Of a DNA stretch of 45,727 nucleotides, positions 1 to 8,510 are shown piece after piece. The notes under the pieces are model-generated. The model was not told the DNA's origin. It was given only the letters and a program-made list of their open reading frames with translations, and made no database searches. The DNA comes from Stutzerimonas azotifigens DSM 17556 (GTDB lineage: Bacteria; Pseudomonadota; Gammaproteobacteria; Pseudomonadales; Pseudomonadaceae): the NCBI RefSeq assembly GCF_000425625.1, contig NZ_AUDU01000066.1, positions 1 through 45,727 of the forward strand, in the 5' to 3' direction. The position numbers and the translations under genes are program-made. Every line of letters begins with the position of its first letter. The first letter of the stretch is position 1.

Positions 1-389
1 TGAGTCGCACCATGGCCGAGCCGCGATCTCGCGCTCGCCAGATTCCGGTCTGATGACGCGACCAGGAGCGCTCGGCTGTTTCCGGTTGCGCTGGAAAGTA
101 TGGTCGGGGCTGGTTGACTGCCTGCGCACAGCATTCCGGTCAGACAGCGACACAGGGAAATTCACCACTTACTGCGCGGTTTACAGGGCGACGGGAGTCC
201 AGCGCTCGCCCCAGTTTTGCATCCACCGGAATTTGCCGAGCGCCTTGGATCACAGGAACACCTTCGCCGAAATAGTCAAATGAACCCTCATTTCCTAATC
301 TGGGAGCTGACGAAATTTGCGGCATCTACGTTAGCGCAGCGGAACATCGAGTTACCGTGTGTCTCGTAAGTAATCGGGAGCGCACGCTG
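1..389. other. No supported gene
   Basis: I see no convincing gene here. Short open frames on both strands (53-283 plus, 140-325 minus) overlap each other, lack a good ribosome binding site and match no family I recognise. The stretch may be eroded accessory DNA or the end of a unit that continues to the left. Confidence 0.5.
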
Positions 390-572
390 ATGAGATGGTT
401 TTTCGTGGTGATGCTTTGCGGTGGGGCAGGTCTCTGGCTAAGCGCCCAATATCAAGTTCCTCAATGGTTGCTTTGGCTCCTGCTGGCGCTGGGAACCACG
501 CTGTGGGGCCTGGCCAAGTGGATGGAACAACAGGAGGCCGAGACGGAGCGCGATCCTGATCGCAGGTGCTGA
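390..572 (+). CDS. Small two-helix membrane protein
   Basis: Predicted 60-aa protein of unknown function. It has two hydrophobic stretches, roughly residues 2-18 (starting MRWFFVVMLCGG) and 24-43 (WLLWLLLALGTTLWG), followed by a charged tail rich in Glu and Arg. It should be an inner-membrane hairpin. I chose ATG 390 because GGGAG sits 9 nt upstream and the first helix starts at once; an in-frame ATG at 357 would add eleven residues without a better ribosome site. It is the first of three plus-strand small genes at the left of the accessory region. I recognise no family. Confidence 0.5.
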   Translation: MRWFFVVMLCGGAGLWLSAQYQVPQWLLWLLLALGTTLWGLAKWMEQQEAETERDPDRRC

Positions 573-690
573 TCAGGATTGGGCCGTATTGAATCTCCCA
601 ATGGCCGCAGCGCTGAACTATTCGCAGTGTGGTGGACGATGGTGAGCCAGCTACCCGGGGCTTTGAGTTCATGACCAGGAGATAACGAGA

Positions 691-954
691 TTGACCCTCC
701 CTTACGAAAGAACACGCGCCATCCTCAAAACAGAGGAGTTCCTGCGTGAACTCTCCCGTCATTCGGGGTTACCGCAGGATATCCGCAGCTATGCGAAAAG
801 CCTGCTCAGGCACTATCCATCTGCCGATCAAATTTTCTCGCTGGGGCGCCTTGAGGAATGCCTGGTAAGCGATGGGCCTGAAGATGAGTATCGACGTCGG
901 GTAATCGCTTTCCATCAGCCGTTGCTCTGCTCGTCGCTGGAGTCGACACGATAG
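691..954 (+). CDS. BPSL0761 family protein
   Basis: An 87-aa protein that begins MTLPYERTRAIL and carries the pattern of the BPSL0761 family (early PYERTRA, then a LLRHYP segment near residue 50). The function of this family is not known; members are frequent in accessory regions of Pseudomonas and Burkholderia. The start is a TTG: AGGAGAT lies 7 nt upstream, and starting here restores the family N-terminus, while no ATG does. The gene ends two bases before the next ATG, so the two are probably co-transcribed and translationally linked. The family call is from memory of the N-terminal pattern. Confidence 0.6.
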   Translation: MTLPYERTRAILKTEEFLRELSRHSGLPQDIRSYAKSLLRHYPSADQIFSLGRLEECLVSDGPEDEYRRRVIAFHQPLLCSSLESTR

Positions 955-956
955 CA

Positions 957-1562
957 ATGTCCCGCCCTCATTCTGAGCCGCCGGTGTCTCACCTCGTCAC
1001 GCAGCGGGTTAAGTTTCTGCGCAAGGGGAGGCCTTTCAGCATCAGGTGTCTTGCAGGGCTTGGTTCGAGCTCGGCCATCTCCAAGGCAGTCGCCCAGCTT
1101 GTTCGCCGTGGCGAGCTTGAGCGTGTGTACCGTGGCATCTACATGCGGCCGAAATACAGTCAGTACACTGGTCGGGTTCATCGTCCTGGGCCTTGGGACT
1201 TGGTGAATCTGATTGCCAGGCAGAACCGTTGGAAGCTGCAGATCCACGGCGCTGATGCCGTGAGACGTTTCGGGCTGAGTACACAGATGCCGGTCATCCC
1301 GATCTATTACACGAGCGGCTCCAGTCGATCTCTATTCGTGGGGAAGGCCGAGATCAGGCTCGTGCATGCCGCCCCGATGGTGATGCAGTGCGCAGGAACC
1401 AAAGTGGGGATGACCATCAGCGCTCTGTTTTATCTCGGCAAAGGTGGTACTACGCCGGAGTGTGTTGCTGTAATAAAAAAAGCTCTCAGCCCTGAAGACC
1501 TGAGCAAAATAGTGGCCTGCAGAATGCCGAAATGGATGCGCGCAGCGCTGGAGACAACATGA
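957..1562 (+). CDS. DUF6088 / AbiEi-like antitoxin-type protein
   Basis: A 201-aa protein resembling DUF6088, related to the AbiEi antitoxins of type IV toxin-antitoxin systems. The N-terminal part looks like a winged helix (around residues 15-65: IRCLAGLGSSSAISKAVAQL, then RRGELERVYRGIYM). The 'VYRGIYM' turn is typical of AbiEi winged helices, and the 'LQIHGADAVRRFGL' segment is also family-like. In known systems AbiEi represses its operon and counters an AbiEii nucleotidyltransferase. No AbiEii-like gene follows: the next gene is convergent and unrelated, so this copy appears orphaned. The start follows the upstream stop by 2 nt with no strong ribosome site, consistent with coupling. Confidence 0.6.
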   Translation: MSRPHSEPPVSHLVTQRVKFLRKGRPFSIRCLAGLGSSSAISKAVAQLVRRGELERVYRGIYMRPKYSQYTGRVHRPGPWDLVNLIARQNRWKLQIHGADAVRRFGLSTQMPVIPIYYTSGSSRSLFVGKAEIRLVHAAPMVMQCAGTKVGMTISALFYLGKGGTTPECVAVIKKALSPEDLSKIVACRMPKWMRAALETT

Positions 1563-1573
1563 GCCGGTAAGAA

Positions 1574-1598
1574 GCAGCCAGACACTCCGTTTGGCTGC
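1574..1598. terminator. Possible hairpin between convergent genes
   Basis: A 7-bp stem GCAGCCA / TGGCTGC encloses an 11-nt loop, 12 bases after the AbiEi-like stop and 30 bases before the stop of the convergent HTH gene. There is no clear U-tract on either strand, so intrinsic termination is only a possibility. Confidence 0.3.
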
Positions 1599-1627
1599 CT
1601 ATCCCTCTATCAGAGTCGGACCTGCAT

Positions 1628-2185
1628 CTATTGCTGGCTGCCCTTCTCCATATTTATCCGCGCCCTGCGGATATAGCTCACCGACACGCTGAGCCGGCGG
1701 GCGATCTCGGCGTCGGAAAGGCCCCCGAACTCCGAGATAATTTCGGGTGTCATTTCGGGCAACGGTCGCTTGTACGCTTGTATTCCAAGCTCCCTACGCA
1801 TTTTTTTGACCGGAAAATTACTGACGCCTAAACGGTCAGCGACTTCTGTATCCGGCATCATCCCCAGTAGAGCTATGGCTTCGCTGGTCCAAATGTCCTC
1901 CAGTGGTTTGAAACGCTCACGACTGATCTTTGACTCTGGGATCTTCAGCTCCGCTCTCGCACGCTTGATTCGGTTGATGGAAACACCAAATCTTTTTGCC
2001 AGTCGGTAATTGGTTTCCGTCGCCAGTTGCACAATCAAATCAGGTGACAGCTCGGTGTCTTCGGGGCAGAACCCAAGAATGTTATTTGATTGGCGATATC
2101 GTCGAACGGTGCTGGCGCCCAGCCCAAAGCGCCTGGCCACCTCCCGATCGCTCATTTTCCCAACGCATGCTTTCCAGTCATTCAT
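1628..2185 (-). CDS. Tetra-HTH DNA-binding protein
   Basis: A 185-aa protein built from four similar helix-turn-helix units: MSDREVARRFGLGASTVRRY, then a YRLAKRFGVSINRIKRARAE unit, then MPDTEVADRLGVSNFPVKKM, then LSDAEIARRLSVSVSYIRRA. Units are about 40-50 residues apart and end in Arg/Lys-rich recognition-like helices. Such a tandem array would bind a long or repeated DNA site. I chose ATG 2185 because AGGAG lies 10 nt upstream and the first HTH starts soon after; a longer frame (to 2623) has no site and adds non-protein-like sequence. It is divergent from the giant recombinase pair, and the shared intergenic region has two palindromes, so it may act as repressor or recombination accessory factor. 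No named family is recognised; the function is inferred. Confidence 0.6.
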   Translation of the reverse strand: MNDWKACVGKMSDREVARRFGLGASTVRRYRQSNNILGFCPEDTELSPDLIVQLATETNYRLAKRFGVSINRIKRARAELKIPESKISRERFKPLEDIWTSEAIALLGMMPDTEVADRLGVSNFPVKKMRRELGIQAYKRPLPEMTPEIISEFGGLSDAEIARRLSVSVSYIRRARINMEKGSQQ

Positions 2186-2326
2186 CGTACTCTCTCCTAA
2201 TACATGAGGCGACCAGGCAATTATTTGCGTGGCCTTGTATTCAGAGTGCGACTTTGAATACCCCTGGCTTACCAAGCTGCATAGCGAGGCATTGTTTGTA
2301 GCACCTGGGCCAGTGCGACCAATACC

Positions 2327-2350
2327 AAAATCCGCGCATGCGCGGATTTT
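2327..2350. promoter_or_regulatory. 24-bp perfect palindrome, copy 1
   Basis: A perfect 24-bp inverted repeat with the core CCGCGCATGCGCGG flanked by A4T and AT4. It lies between the tetra-HTH gene (start 2185) and the recombinase operon (start 2607). The core recurs exactly at 2482-2495. It could be an operator for the HTH protein or a recombinase binding or crossover site. The palindrome itself is seen directly; the role is inference. Confidence 0.6.
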
Positions 2351-2479
2351 TGAATGAGCGGGCCGCATGACTCTGATCTCAGCCGTCCAGTCAAGATTAG
2401 CTAGTAGGCCAGCAGGTCTGTCTCGTAGCGCCACTTTAGAATGGCCTTGGGCATATTGGATGTGTCGATATGACGATTT

Positions 2480-2497
2480 TTCCGCGCATGCGCGGAA
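2480..2497. promoter_or_regulatory. 18-bp perfect palindrome, copy 2
   Basis: The second copy of the CCGCGCATGCGCGG core, here an 18-bp perfect palindrome with TT/AA flanks. Its centre is exactly 150 bp from the centre of copy 1 and about 118 bp upstream of the recombinase start. The pairing suggests a bivalent binding site. Confidence 0.6.
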
Positions 2498-2606
2498 TTT
2501 CGAACAACTCAAAAATAAAATTACCTGGCGCGTAGCTCTACCCCCAAAACCAGTGGCCTTGGGAGTTTCACTATCAGTTAGTAATCCAAAAAGTGAGAGC
2601 CCATAA

Positions 2607-5129
2607 ATGCCAGATACATCCAATCATTCGAAGAGTATGGACCAGCCACACATCAGCCCTGACTCACGGCATGCACAGCTGCTAGCGTTGGCTGCAGATG
2701 CTGGGCGTGATGTTGATGTGATAGCGGAGATGCTGAGGTTTCTGGATGTACACCCTCAGCTGATTGATTTCCCTAGAGTCATCCAGGGGCTCGTGAATAC
2801 GCTTGAGGCAATGGACGTACCGCCAGTGCTCAGCCTAAGCGCGTGCGATCTCAGAATCTGGCGGGACGAGTGCCGTTGGATTATTTCAATCCGAGACAAG
2901 CCTGATTTTATTGCGGCTTTGGGCCCGATGTTTTACCAGGGGGATGAGCGGCGTACACGTAACCCGGTCATCGGTAAAGGTGTACAAGAACACGCGTTCC
3001 CATACGCGACGCTGTGGCACGAACCTGCTGATTCAGAAAGCGAGCAGGATTACTACCGTCTTATTGGGCAACTGCTCGTGGCCTATCAGCAAAGGGCTAA
3101 TGGCTTGGGCCTTCGAGGTCAGAGATACACCGCGTACTTGGAACTCCGGGCACTCTGCGCACTGCAGATACTGTCCATACCAGATGATCTCAATATATGG
3201 TCCAGCCCTGCTGTATTTGCTCAGGGCTGCCGTCAATTCGACGCCGGCAATTCAACTAATTATCTAGCAGAGTACTTCGCACCGATCGTTCGTCTCGCCC
3301 GCTACCTAGGTGGTGAGGAGCCGCCTGAGCGTCACGGTGGCGGCGGCCATCGTCACCATGGCGGTTCAAACAGCGCAGGCCTAGGTGTACTAATTAGCCA
3401 AGGTTCTACCGAGTTCCCGCTTGATGATCCAGACGACCCAGATTTGCTCCCTGGATATATAAGTTTCGTGGCGTCTCAACCGCTAGACGATGATTTAGAT
3501 GAAGCACTGCCGCCGGGCGAAATAACCGCAGCGCGTGAAATATGTTTGATCGATACAAGGGGTGAGGTCAGACCATATGTAGCTGAATTGCTCAGCCATG
3601 AGGGCATGCTTGCTCATATTGCTCGCAGTAGGCAGTTTTTGCCTTTTGGCTACCACCTGCTCACGCAGTATGAACTAGCAAACCTATTGTTCGGTGTCAC
3701 TGATGAATTTCTGTTCTGTCGGGAACGAATTCGTAATGCTCCTGGCCAGGAGCAGATACAGATACGGAGGCGCTTGGAGGCACTGCTGGTACTTCATCTC
3801 ATGCTCTGGTTCGGTCGCTCACTCGAGGACTGCAAAAAACTACGGATAGCTGAGCGCAATGCGCGCCCGAACTCGGTGCTGGAGTTGGTTCTGGCTGATG
3901 AGGCAGGGCCGGCGGAGTTCAGATTTTTTGCACCGACACCGGACTATGCAGCGGAAGAGCACTTGCCTCGAGAGGCCGTTCGAGCATCTCAGCCAACAAT
4001 CTCGGTACCGGACATGGTTGGGGCAGCTGCGCTCGTTATGGCAATCCGGGACCTGTCACCGGTGAGTGGCTCTGCCGTTATCAATTGCAAGGTCAAAGAC
4101 CTAGAGCGTGAAATCCGAACCCTGTTGAACGAGCTTGGGGGCGAAGATCCTCGCTACACGATGCACAAGGTTCGTTCCTATCTACATCGCCAAATCATCG
4201 CGGACACTCACGATGTGGTTGCAGCCACCATGCTATCGGGGATGCCTTGTCTATCGGCCAACACTCCACTGTATTACAGCCAGTACAGCATCAACCATCT
4301 ACGACGCCTGTATTGCCAATCAGTTCAGCGGGTGTTGGCTGCGGTATATGCCACCGTGGGCCTGGAGGCTCCTAGTGCCCCGATTCCCGCTGTTTCGGAG
4401 GCGGCTGTTGGTGCCCGAAACTGCCTTCGGCTGGATGCGGTAAAAGCTAATCTTGAGGCGTTGCTGGTAGTGCTGCGTAAACGCCCTCGAAAAGGCCTTC
4501 AGCAGCTTGTTCATTGGCACAACTGCCTGTCGTTGTGGACTGTGCAGATGCTTTTTATGGCAACTGGATGTCGAGCCATTCGTAACCCGTTGAAGCAGGC
4601 AGGCGTATTTGAATCGCGCGGGGCATGCGGCGCGCTGGGTGATAAAGGCGCAGATGATGGGCATATGAGTCGCTTTGTGGTGTTGCCTGACCTGTTAAAA
4701 CGGCAGTTACAGGCCTATAAGGCTCACTGCAGTGCAATTACCGCACAACTTGAGCCTCATCTACCCCAGCTGCCGGCCCCTACTAACGGTTTTTTTCTCC
4801 AGTTAGCCGACGGGGCATATCTTTCCTACGAGGAAATTCGGCCGCTCCATATCAAAGCTGTAATGCGCCAGATTGAGGGTTTCACACCTCATGCAGTAAA
4901 TGGCTTCCGTAAGTTCTTGAGAACTGAGCTCGCCGAGCGCGGATGTCCGCCTGAGACACTGTCGGCTCTGATGGGCCATTGGCTGAGCGGCGAAGAACCA
5001 CAAGATATTTACTCGAGCTTTTGTCCGCGTACCTATGTCCAGGGCCTTCATACCTACTTGTTGTCACTCATGCGGGAGCTCGGTTGGACGGTTCGCAACA
5101 GCCACCTGGTTGGAGAGGCTGATGCATGA
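2607..5129 (+). CDS. Large tyrosine recombinase, 840 aa (first of pair)
   Basis: Predicted site-specific tyrosine recombinase of unusual size; ordinary integrases are about 300-450 aa. The catalytic part is at the C-terminus: the first Arg in ATGCRAIRN (about R656), the HxxxxxR box in TPHAVNGFRKF (about H762, R768), GHW near 790 and a candidate nucleophile Tyr near 802 (EPQDIYSS). The long N-terminal part (1-600) matches no domain I know. A Gly/His-rich stretch lies near residues 240-255. ATG 2607 follows the double-palindrome region. The stop overlaps the next start by 4 nt (ATGA), so both recombinases are made from one transcript. It probably works with the second recombinase as heteromeric integrase or transposase. 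Medium confidence for the fold; substrate unknown. Confidence 0.7.
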   Translation: MPDTSNHSKSMDQPHISPDSRHAQLLALAADAGRDVDVIAEMLRFLDVHPQLIDFPRVIQGLVNTLEAMDVPPVLSLSACDLRIWRDECRWIISIRDKPDFIAALGPMFYQGDERRTRNPVIGKGVQEHAFPYATLWHEPADSESEQDYYRLIGQLLVAYQQRANGLGLRGQRYTAYLELRALCALQILSIPDDLNIWSSPAVFAQGCRQFDAGNSTNYLAEYFAPIVRLARYLGGEEPPERHGGGGHRHHGGSNSAGLGVLISQGSTEFPLDDPDDPDLLPGYISFVASQPLDDDLDEALPPGEITAAREICLIDTRGEVRPYVAELLSHEGMLAHIARSRQFLPFGYHLLTQYELANLLFGVTDEFLFCRERIRNAPGQEQIQIRRRLEALLVLHLMLWFGRSLEDCKKLRIAERNARPNSVLELVLADEAGPAEFRFFAPTPDYAAEEHLPREAVRASQPTISVPDMVGAAALVMAIRDLSPVSGSAVINCKVKDLEREIRTLLNELGGEDPRYTMHKVRSYLHRQIIADTHDVVAATMLSGMPCLSANTPLYYSQYSINHLRRLYCQSVQRVLAAVYATVGLEAPSAPIPAVSEAAVGARNCLRLDAVKANLEALLVVLRKRPRKGLQQLVHWHNCLSLWTVQMLFMATGCRAIRNPLKQAGVFESRGACGALGDKGADDGHMSRFVVLPDLLKRQLQAYKAHCSAITAQLEPHLPQLPAPTNGFFLQLADGAYLSYEEIRPLHIKAVMRQIEGFTPHAVNGFRKFLRTELAERGCPPETLSALMGHWLSGEEPQDIYSSFCPRTYVQGLHTYLLSLMRELGWTVRNSHLVGEADA

Positions 5130-8100
5130 ATAGCTCACGACTTTCGGATGAAATGCTGTCTGTTGTCTGGAGCCCGGATAAACATGACCCAGAGTGGAAA
5201 AGCGGATATCTGATAACACTCCGGGAGCGCTGCCAAAACTCCGGCAACAGCATCGGTGAATGGCTCTGCGGACAGCGTTCGCTGCGTACCTTTCCCATCA
5301 AGGAAATGCAAAATCTCGAGAATCAGCTCGAAAGCTCGACATTGCGCAACACACTGCTAGATGTGACGCGTCGGGCACAGCGTTTTAATCCGAGCTTGCC
5401 GCTGGCTCGGATAGCGATCGAAACGCAGCGCCGCCCTAATCCGATTAACCCAGACCTGTACAACCCAGAGAATCTGTCGGCCAGTCAAGACTTGGTTGAT
5501 TCGATGGGGCGCGCCATCAGGCGTGATCTAGATGAACTCACACCCCATGCGCGGATTGGGCTGCTTCTACTGAGTGCTGCCTATTATGGCGCTCTGATGG
5601 ACATTCCCCAACTGAACGCGCTGACTCAGCTTGATCCTGGGCAGGTCATTTGGATATCCGGAATACCAGAGTTCCGGTTGCAACTCTCAATCCGAGGTCA
5701 ACCTGAGGCTGAGAACCGGCAGTGGTTTCCAGACCCAATAACGCTCTCGCTTCTGTCGCGCTGCGCTGCAGATCTAGCCGAGAGCCGGTCTTACTTGGAT
5801 CGAAAGGGCGGGAAGTTAAGGTGTATTCAAGCGGCGCTGGCCAAAGGAGAAATTTGCCCTGATAACCAGCCAGCCTCTCTAGAGCGAGTGTTTGAGTTGC
5901 TGCGTATTGAGCGTCAAACACAGTTGCCACAGTTGGCAATAAATTATGCTACAAGATCAAACTTTGTGTCGCATTCTGTTTTGTCGGACTCTTGGCAGCA
6001 TTTGAACAGGAATGCACCGGTACCAAGTAGCGAAGAGAAGCAGAAACGGAAAAAGCACCGGTTTCGCAGACCCCGACAAAATGTTCCCGAATGGTTGACT
6101 GTATTGTGCCGAAAAGTTCGCAAGCGGCAAATTTCACCAGTCGAGAATATACCTCCACCTCAGACGCTTGAAGCTTTGATCAATGGCTGGGCGGCACTCC
6201 TGCTTCACGGCCGCTCGTTTTACGGCAACATGTTACAGCCCAAAACAGTTGCCAACTATGTTCGGGATGTCGGTGTAGGTTTGGACAATCTGCTATGTGC
6301 CGACTCGATCTTGGAAGTTTCACCGGATGCGCTTGAGGAGCTCTATGAGCTGATGCTAGAGGCTCAGCCCACCTCGTCTATGAGGAGGAATCTCGCTAAG
6401 GGATTGTTGGAGTTCCATGGTCACCTGCAGAAAACTTTTGCGTATCCGCCAATCAGCCCCTATAGCACGCTGGGCATTGGGAAAACACCTCAGTTCGTCG
6501 ATGCTCAGATCCTCAATGAGGACCAATATCGTCTGGTCCTCCGGGACTTAGCCACAGGCCCTTTGAGCCAGCGCTCACCACGTCTCGCCATCGTTGCTCA
6601 AGCCATGATGATCTTCGGATTTCGTCTGGGATTGCGCCGCAATGAGGCGCTGAAATTGCTGCGTCGAGACCTGCAATTGCCTTCGCTGCCTGATGCGCGA
6701 GCCGCTGCAGTAAGGCGTCGACATCAGAACCTCAAGCGGCTATCGCCTGAGCGATTTACTGTTCTTGAGCGACCGATCAACTTGCTTATTCGACCACATG
6801 CTCAGCGCGCGTTAAAAACACGCAACTCGACACGGACGCTGCAACTTCACGTGTTGCTTGAGCCAGATGAGTTGCAGCTCATTGAGCGCCTGGCCCAGCT
6901 ACGCGATGACGAAGAGCTGAAGAGTCCATATTCGGAATTCTTGTTCTGTATCCCGGAATTCCAGACTCGATGGGTATCTGAGTCAACACTGATGCCAGCT
7001 ATTCATGACGCACTACGCCGGGTGACTGGGTGCAGCGATATGCACTATCACCACCTGAGGCATTCGGCCGCGACTTGGCTGACGTTTAAGTTAGCCGCGT
7101 CAGCATTCGGTATTAGTCAGGAGGCTGGGTTGCTGTTCGGTGAGCATCCGCAAACCATGAAATGGCTGCTGGACACAGAACGGTTCAATCGAGCCTTTCT
7201 TCACTCCCCGGAGTCCGCAACTCGACGTGTGATCCATATCACCAGCGCTGTGCTCGGGCATGCGAGTCCCAAAACATCCTTGCTCTACTACATCCATTGC
7301 ATGCCATGGTTATCAGCGCTGTGCTGGCAGTGGAATCCTGAATTTTGGCCGCCTGGCCATGTCATTGCGAAAATTGCCCAGGTCAGTTTGCCAAACAAGC
7401 CGGACGACCTACCTGCACCTGGCCTGCCTGCAGAGATTCGGCACATGCGGAGAATCATCGGCCGCATGCGGGTCTATAGGCGCAGCAACCAAGGAAAAAT
7501 TAAGCGTCCGCTGATTTCCCATCAGAGGAGTGACGGTGGATGGGCACTGACGAGAATGAATGAAATCTCATCCATGCTCTCCTATGAGGCATACGCGGAG
7601 GCATCGGGGCAGTCGGTCAACATGGACTGGGTTGAGTTTACCGAGGCTGATCGATCAGCCATGTTGGAACGGGCGAGGTACATTAGCCGCCTCGGCAAGC
7701 ATCGCCTGCAGAGCCCAGCAATTTCTGACTCAGATAATAGAATTGAGCTTGTCCCAAGACCGCCTAAACACGGAGGTCTGGCCGGGGTGGTGGCCTATGC
7801 GGATCAGCTCTATCGCCTGCTAAGCAGCCGGCATAAAGCCAAAGCTGGTCGAGTGCTGGACGATTTCGTGGAACGCTGCTGGGCGAGCGAGACGACACTG
7901 CGCTTCTACCCCGGTAGGGATGATCAGAGTGCTCGTGAGTACCTGTGGCTGTTATCTGAGCTGGGCGTCCCTTGGGCTGATATTGAGTTCATCATTTACG
8001 ATGAACGCACGCCCAGGCAAACCAAAAGTCGTTGGCGCACGGTTCTGGGAAAACCTCGTTTGAGGTTCATTGAACAAGTCCCGGAGAATCGAAGCGGTCA

Positions 8101-8239
8101 GAACAGCCACATAGGCATTCGAGTGATGCTGCGTTTGCCAGGTGCCAAGCCCAATGCTCAGGAGCAGAACCATCACTCCGGCGCCGCCTTGCGCTACCTG
8201 ATGTTGATGGCCTCCGTCGACTGGCATTTCCGTGCCTGA
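5126..8239 (+). CDS. Giant tyrosine recombinase, 1037 aa (second of pair)
   Basis: A second tyrosine recombinase, coupled to the first by a 4-nt overlap. The catalytic domain lies in the middle, about residues 460-740: Arg I in GFRLGLRRNEALKL (near 500), the HxxR box HYHHLRHSAATWL (near 640), and GHASPKTSLLYYIH (near 712), which carries the conserved His and a nucleophile-like Tyr. The catalytic residues are better conserved than in the first protein. About 300 residues follow the catalytic tyrosine, which is rare, and a basic stretch (KQKRKKHRFRRPR) lies near residue 305. The gene ends 18 nt before a convergent XRE gene. Paired or triple recombinases are known in Tn554 (tnpA/tnpB), RIT elements and GInts, but these proteins are larger than those I recall, so I do not assign them to a named element. 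Confidence 0.75.
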   Translation: MNSSRLSDEMLSVVWSPDKHDPEWKSGYLITLRERCQNSGNSIGEWLCGQRSLRTFPIKEMQNLENQLESSTLRNTLLDVTRRAQRFNPSLPLARIAIETQRRPNPINPDLYNPENLSASQDLVDSMGRAIRRDLDELTPHARIGLLLLSAAYYGALMDIPQLNALTQLDPGQVIWISGIPEFRLQLSIRGQPEAENRQWFPDPITLSLLSRCAADLAESRSYLDRKGGKLRCIQAALAKGEICPDNQPASLERVFELLRIERQTQLPQLAINYATRSNFVSHSVLSDSWQHLNRNAPVPSSEEKQKRKKHRFRRPRQNVPEWLTVLCRKVRKRQISPVENIPPPQTLEALINGWAALLLHGRSFYGNMLQPKTVANYVRDVGVGLDNLLCADSILEVSPDALEELYELMLEAQPTSSMRRNLAKGLLEFHGHLQKTFAYPPISPYSTLGIGKTPQFVDAQILNEDQYRLVLRDLATGPLSQRSPRLAIVAQAMMIFGFRLGLRRNEALKLLRRDLQLPSLPDARAAAVRRRHQNLKRLSPERFTVLERPINLLIRPHAQRALKTRNSTRTLQLHVLLEPDELQLIERLAQLRDDEELKSPYSEFLFCIPEFQTRWVSESTLMPAIHDALRRVTGCSDMHYHHLRHSAATWLTFKLAASAFGISQEAGLLFGEHPQTMKWLLDTERFNRAFLHSPESATRRVIHITSAVLGHASPKTSLLYYIHCMPWLSALCWQWNPEFWPPGHVIAKIAQVSLPNKPDDLPAPGLPAEIRHMRRIIGRMRVYRRSNQGKIKRPLISHQRSDGGWALTRMNEISSMLSYEAYAEASGQSVNMDWVEFTEADRSAMLERARYISRLGKHRLQSPAISDSDNRIELVPRPPKHGGLAGVVAYADQLYRLLSSRHKAKAGRVLDDFVERCWASETTLRFYPGRDDQSAREYLWLLSELGVPWADIEFIIYDERTPRQTKSRWRTVLGKPRLRFIEQVPENRSGQNSHIGIRVMLRLPGAKPNAQEQNHHSGAALRYLMLMASVDWHFRA

Positions 8240-8257
8240 CCAAGTCCCGGAGGGCAT

Positions 8258-8470
8258 TCAGCCCTCCGGATCATCCTGCAATTCCAGCAAATCCCCCACC
8301 TGGCAGTTCAGGTACTGGCAGATCGTTTCCAGGTCCTTGAGCTCCACCCTCTGCGCGGTCTCGTGATAGAGCCGCGTGAGAGTTCCGCGGTTGATCCCCG
8401 TGTCCCTGACCACGTCACTGATCTTCAGTTTCCGCTCGCCCAGTAAGCGAGACAAATGGCACTTGACCAT
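8258..8470 (-). CDS. XRE/Cro-CI type HTH regulator
   Basis: A 70-aa one-domain regulator of the XRE class: SRLLGERKLKISDVVRDTGI then NRGTLTRLYHETAQRVELKD form the helix-turn-helix, and the tail LETICQYLNCQVGDLLEL is typical of YozG-like members. It should repress promoters by binding a short palindrome. I chose ATG 8470 because GGAG lies 6 nt upstream; a TTG at 8482 would place the ribosome site inside the gene. A perfect 12-1-12 inverted repeat begins 12 nt upstream of the start and a degraded second copy lies 52 bp further, before the divergent Xis/integrase genes. It is therefore likely the autoregulated switch of the integration module. Confidence 0.8.
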   Translation of the reverse strand: MVKCHLSRLLGERKLKISDVVRDTGINRGTLTRLYHETAQRVELKDLETICQYLNCQVGDLLELQDDPEG

Positions 8471-8481
8471 CACAATCTCCA

Positions 8482-8506
8482 AAAATGATCTTCAGAAGAT
8501 CATTTT
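8482..8506. promoter_or_regulatory. Operator 1 of the XRE regulator (candidate)
   Basis: A perfect inverted repeat AAAATGATCTTC / GAAGATCATTTT around a single central A (centre 8494), directly upstream of the XRE gene. Its position over the region where the minus-strand promoter must end suggests autorepression. Confidence 0.65.
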
Positions 8507-8510
8507 GTTC

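Noticed and set aside
53..283. A 76-codon frame at the left end
   Set aside because: No ribosome site, no recognisable sequence pattern and an equally long frame on the opposite strand overlaps it.
2607..8239. Labelling the recombinase pair as a RIT, Tn554 or GInt element
   Set aside because: Protein sizes and gene number do not fit what I know of these families, and a third recombinase or their small accessory gene is not found in order.
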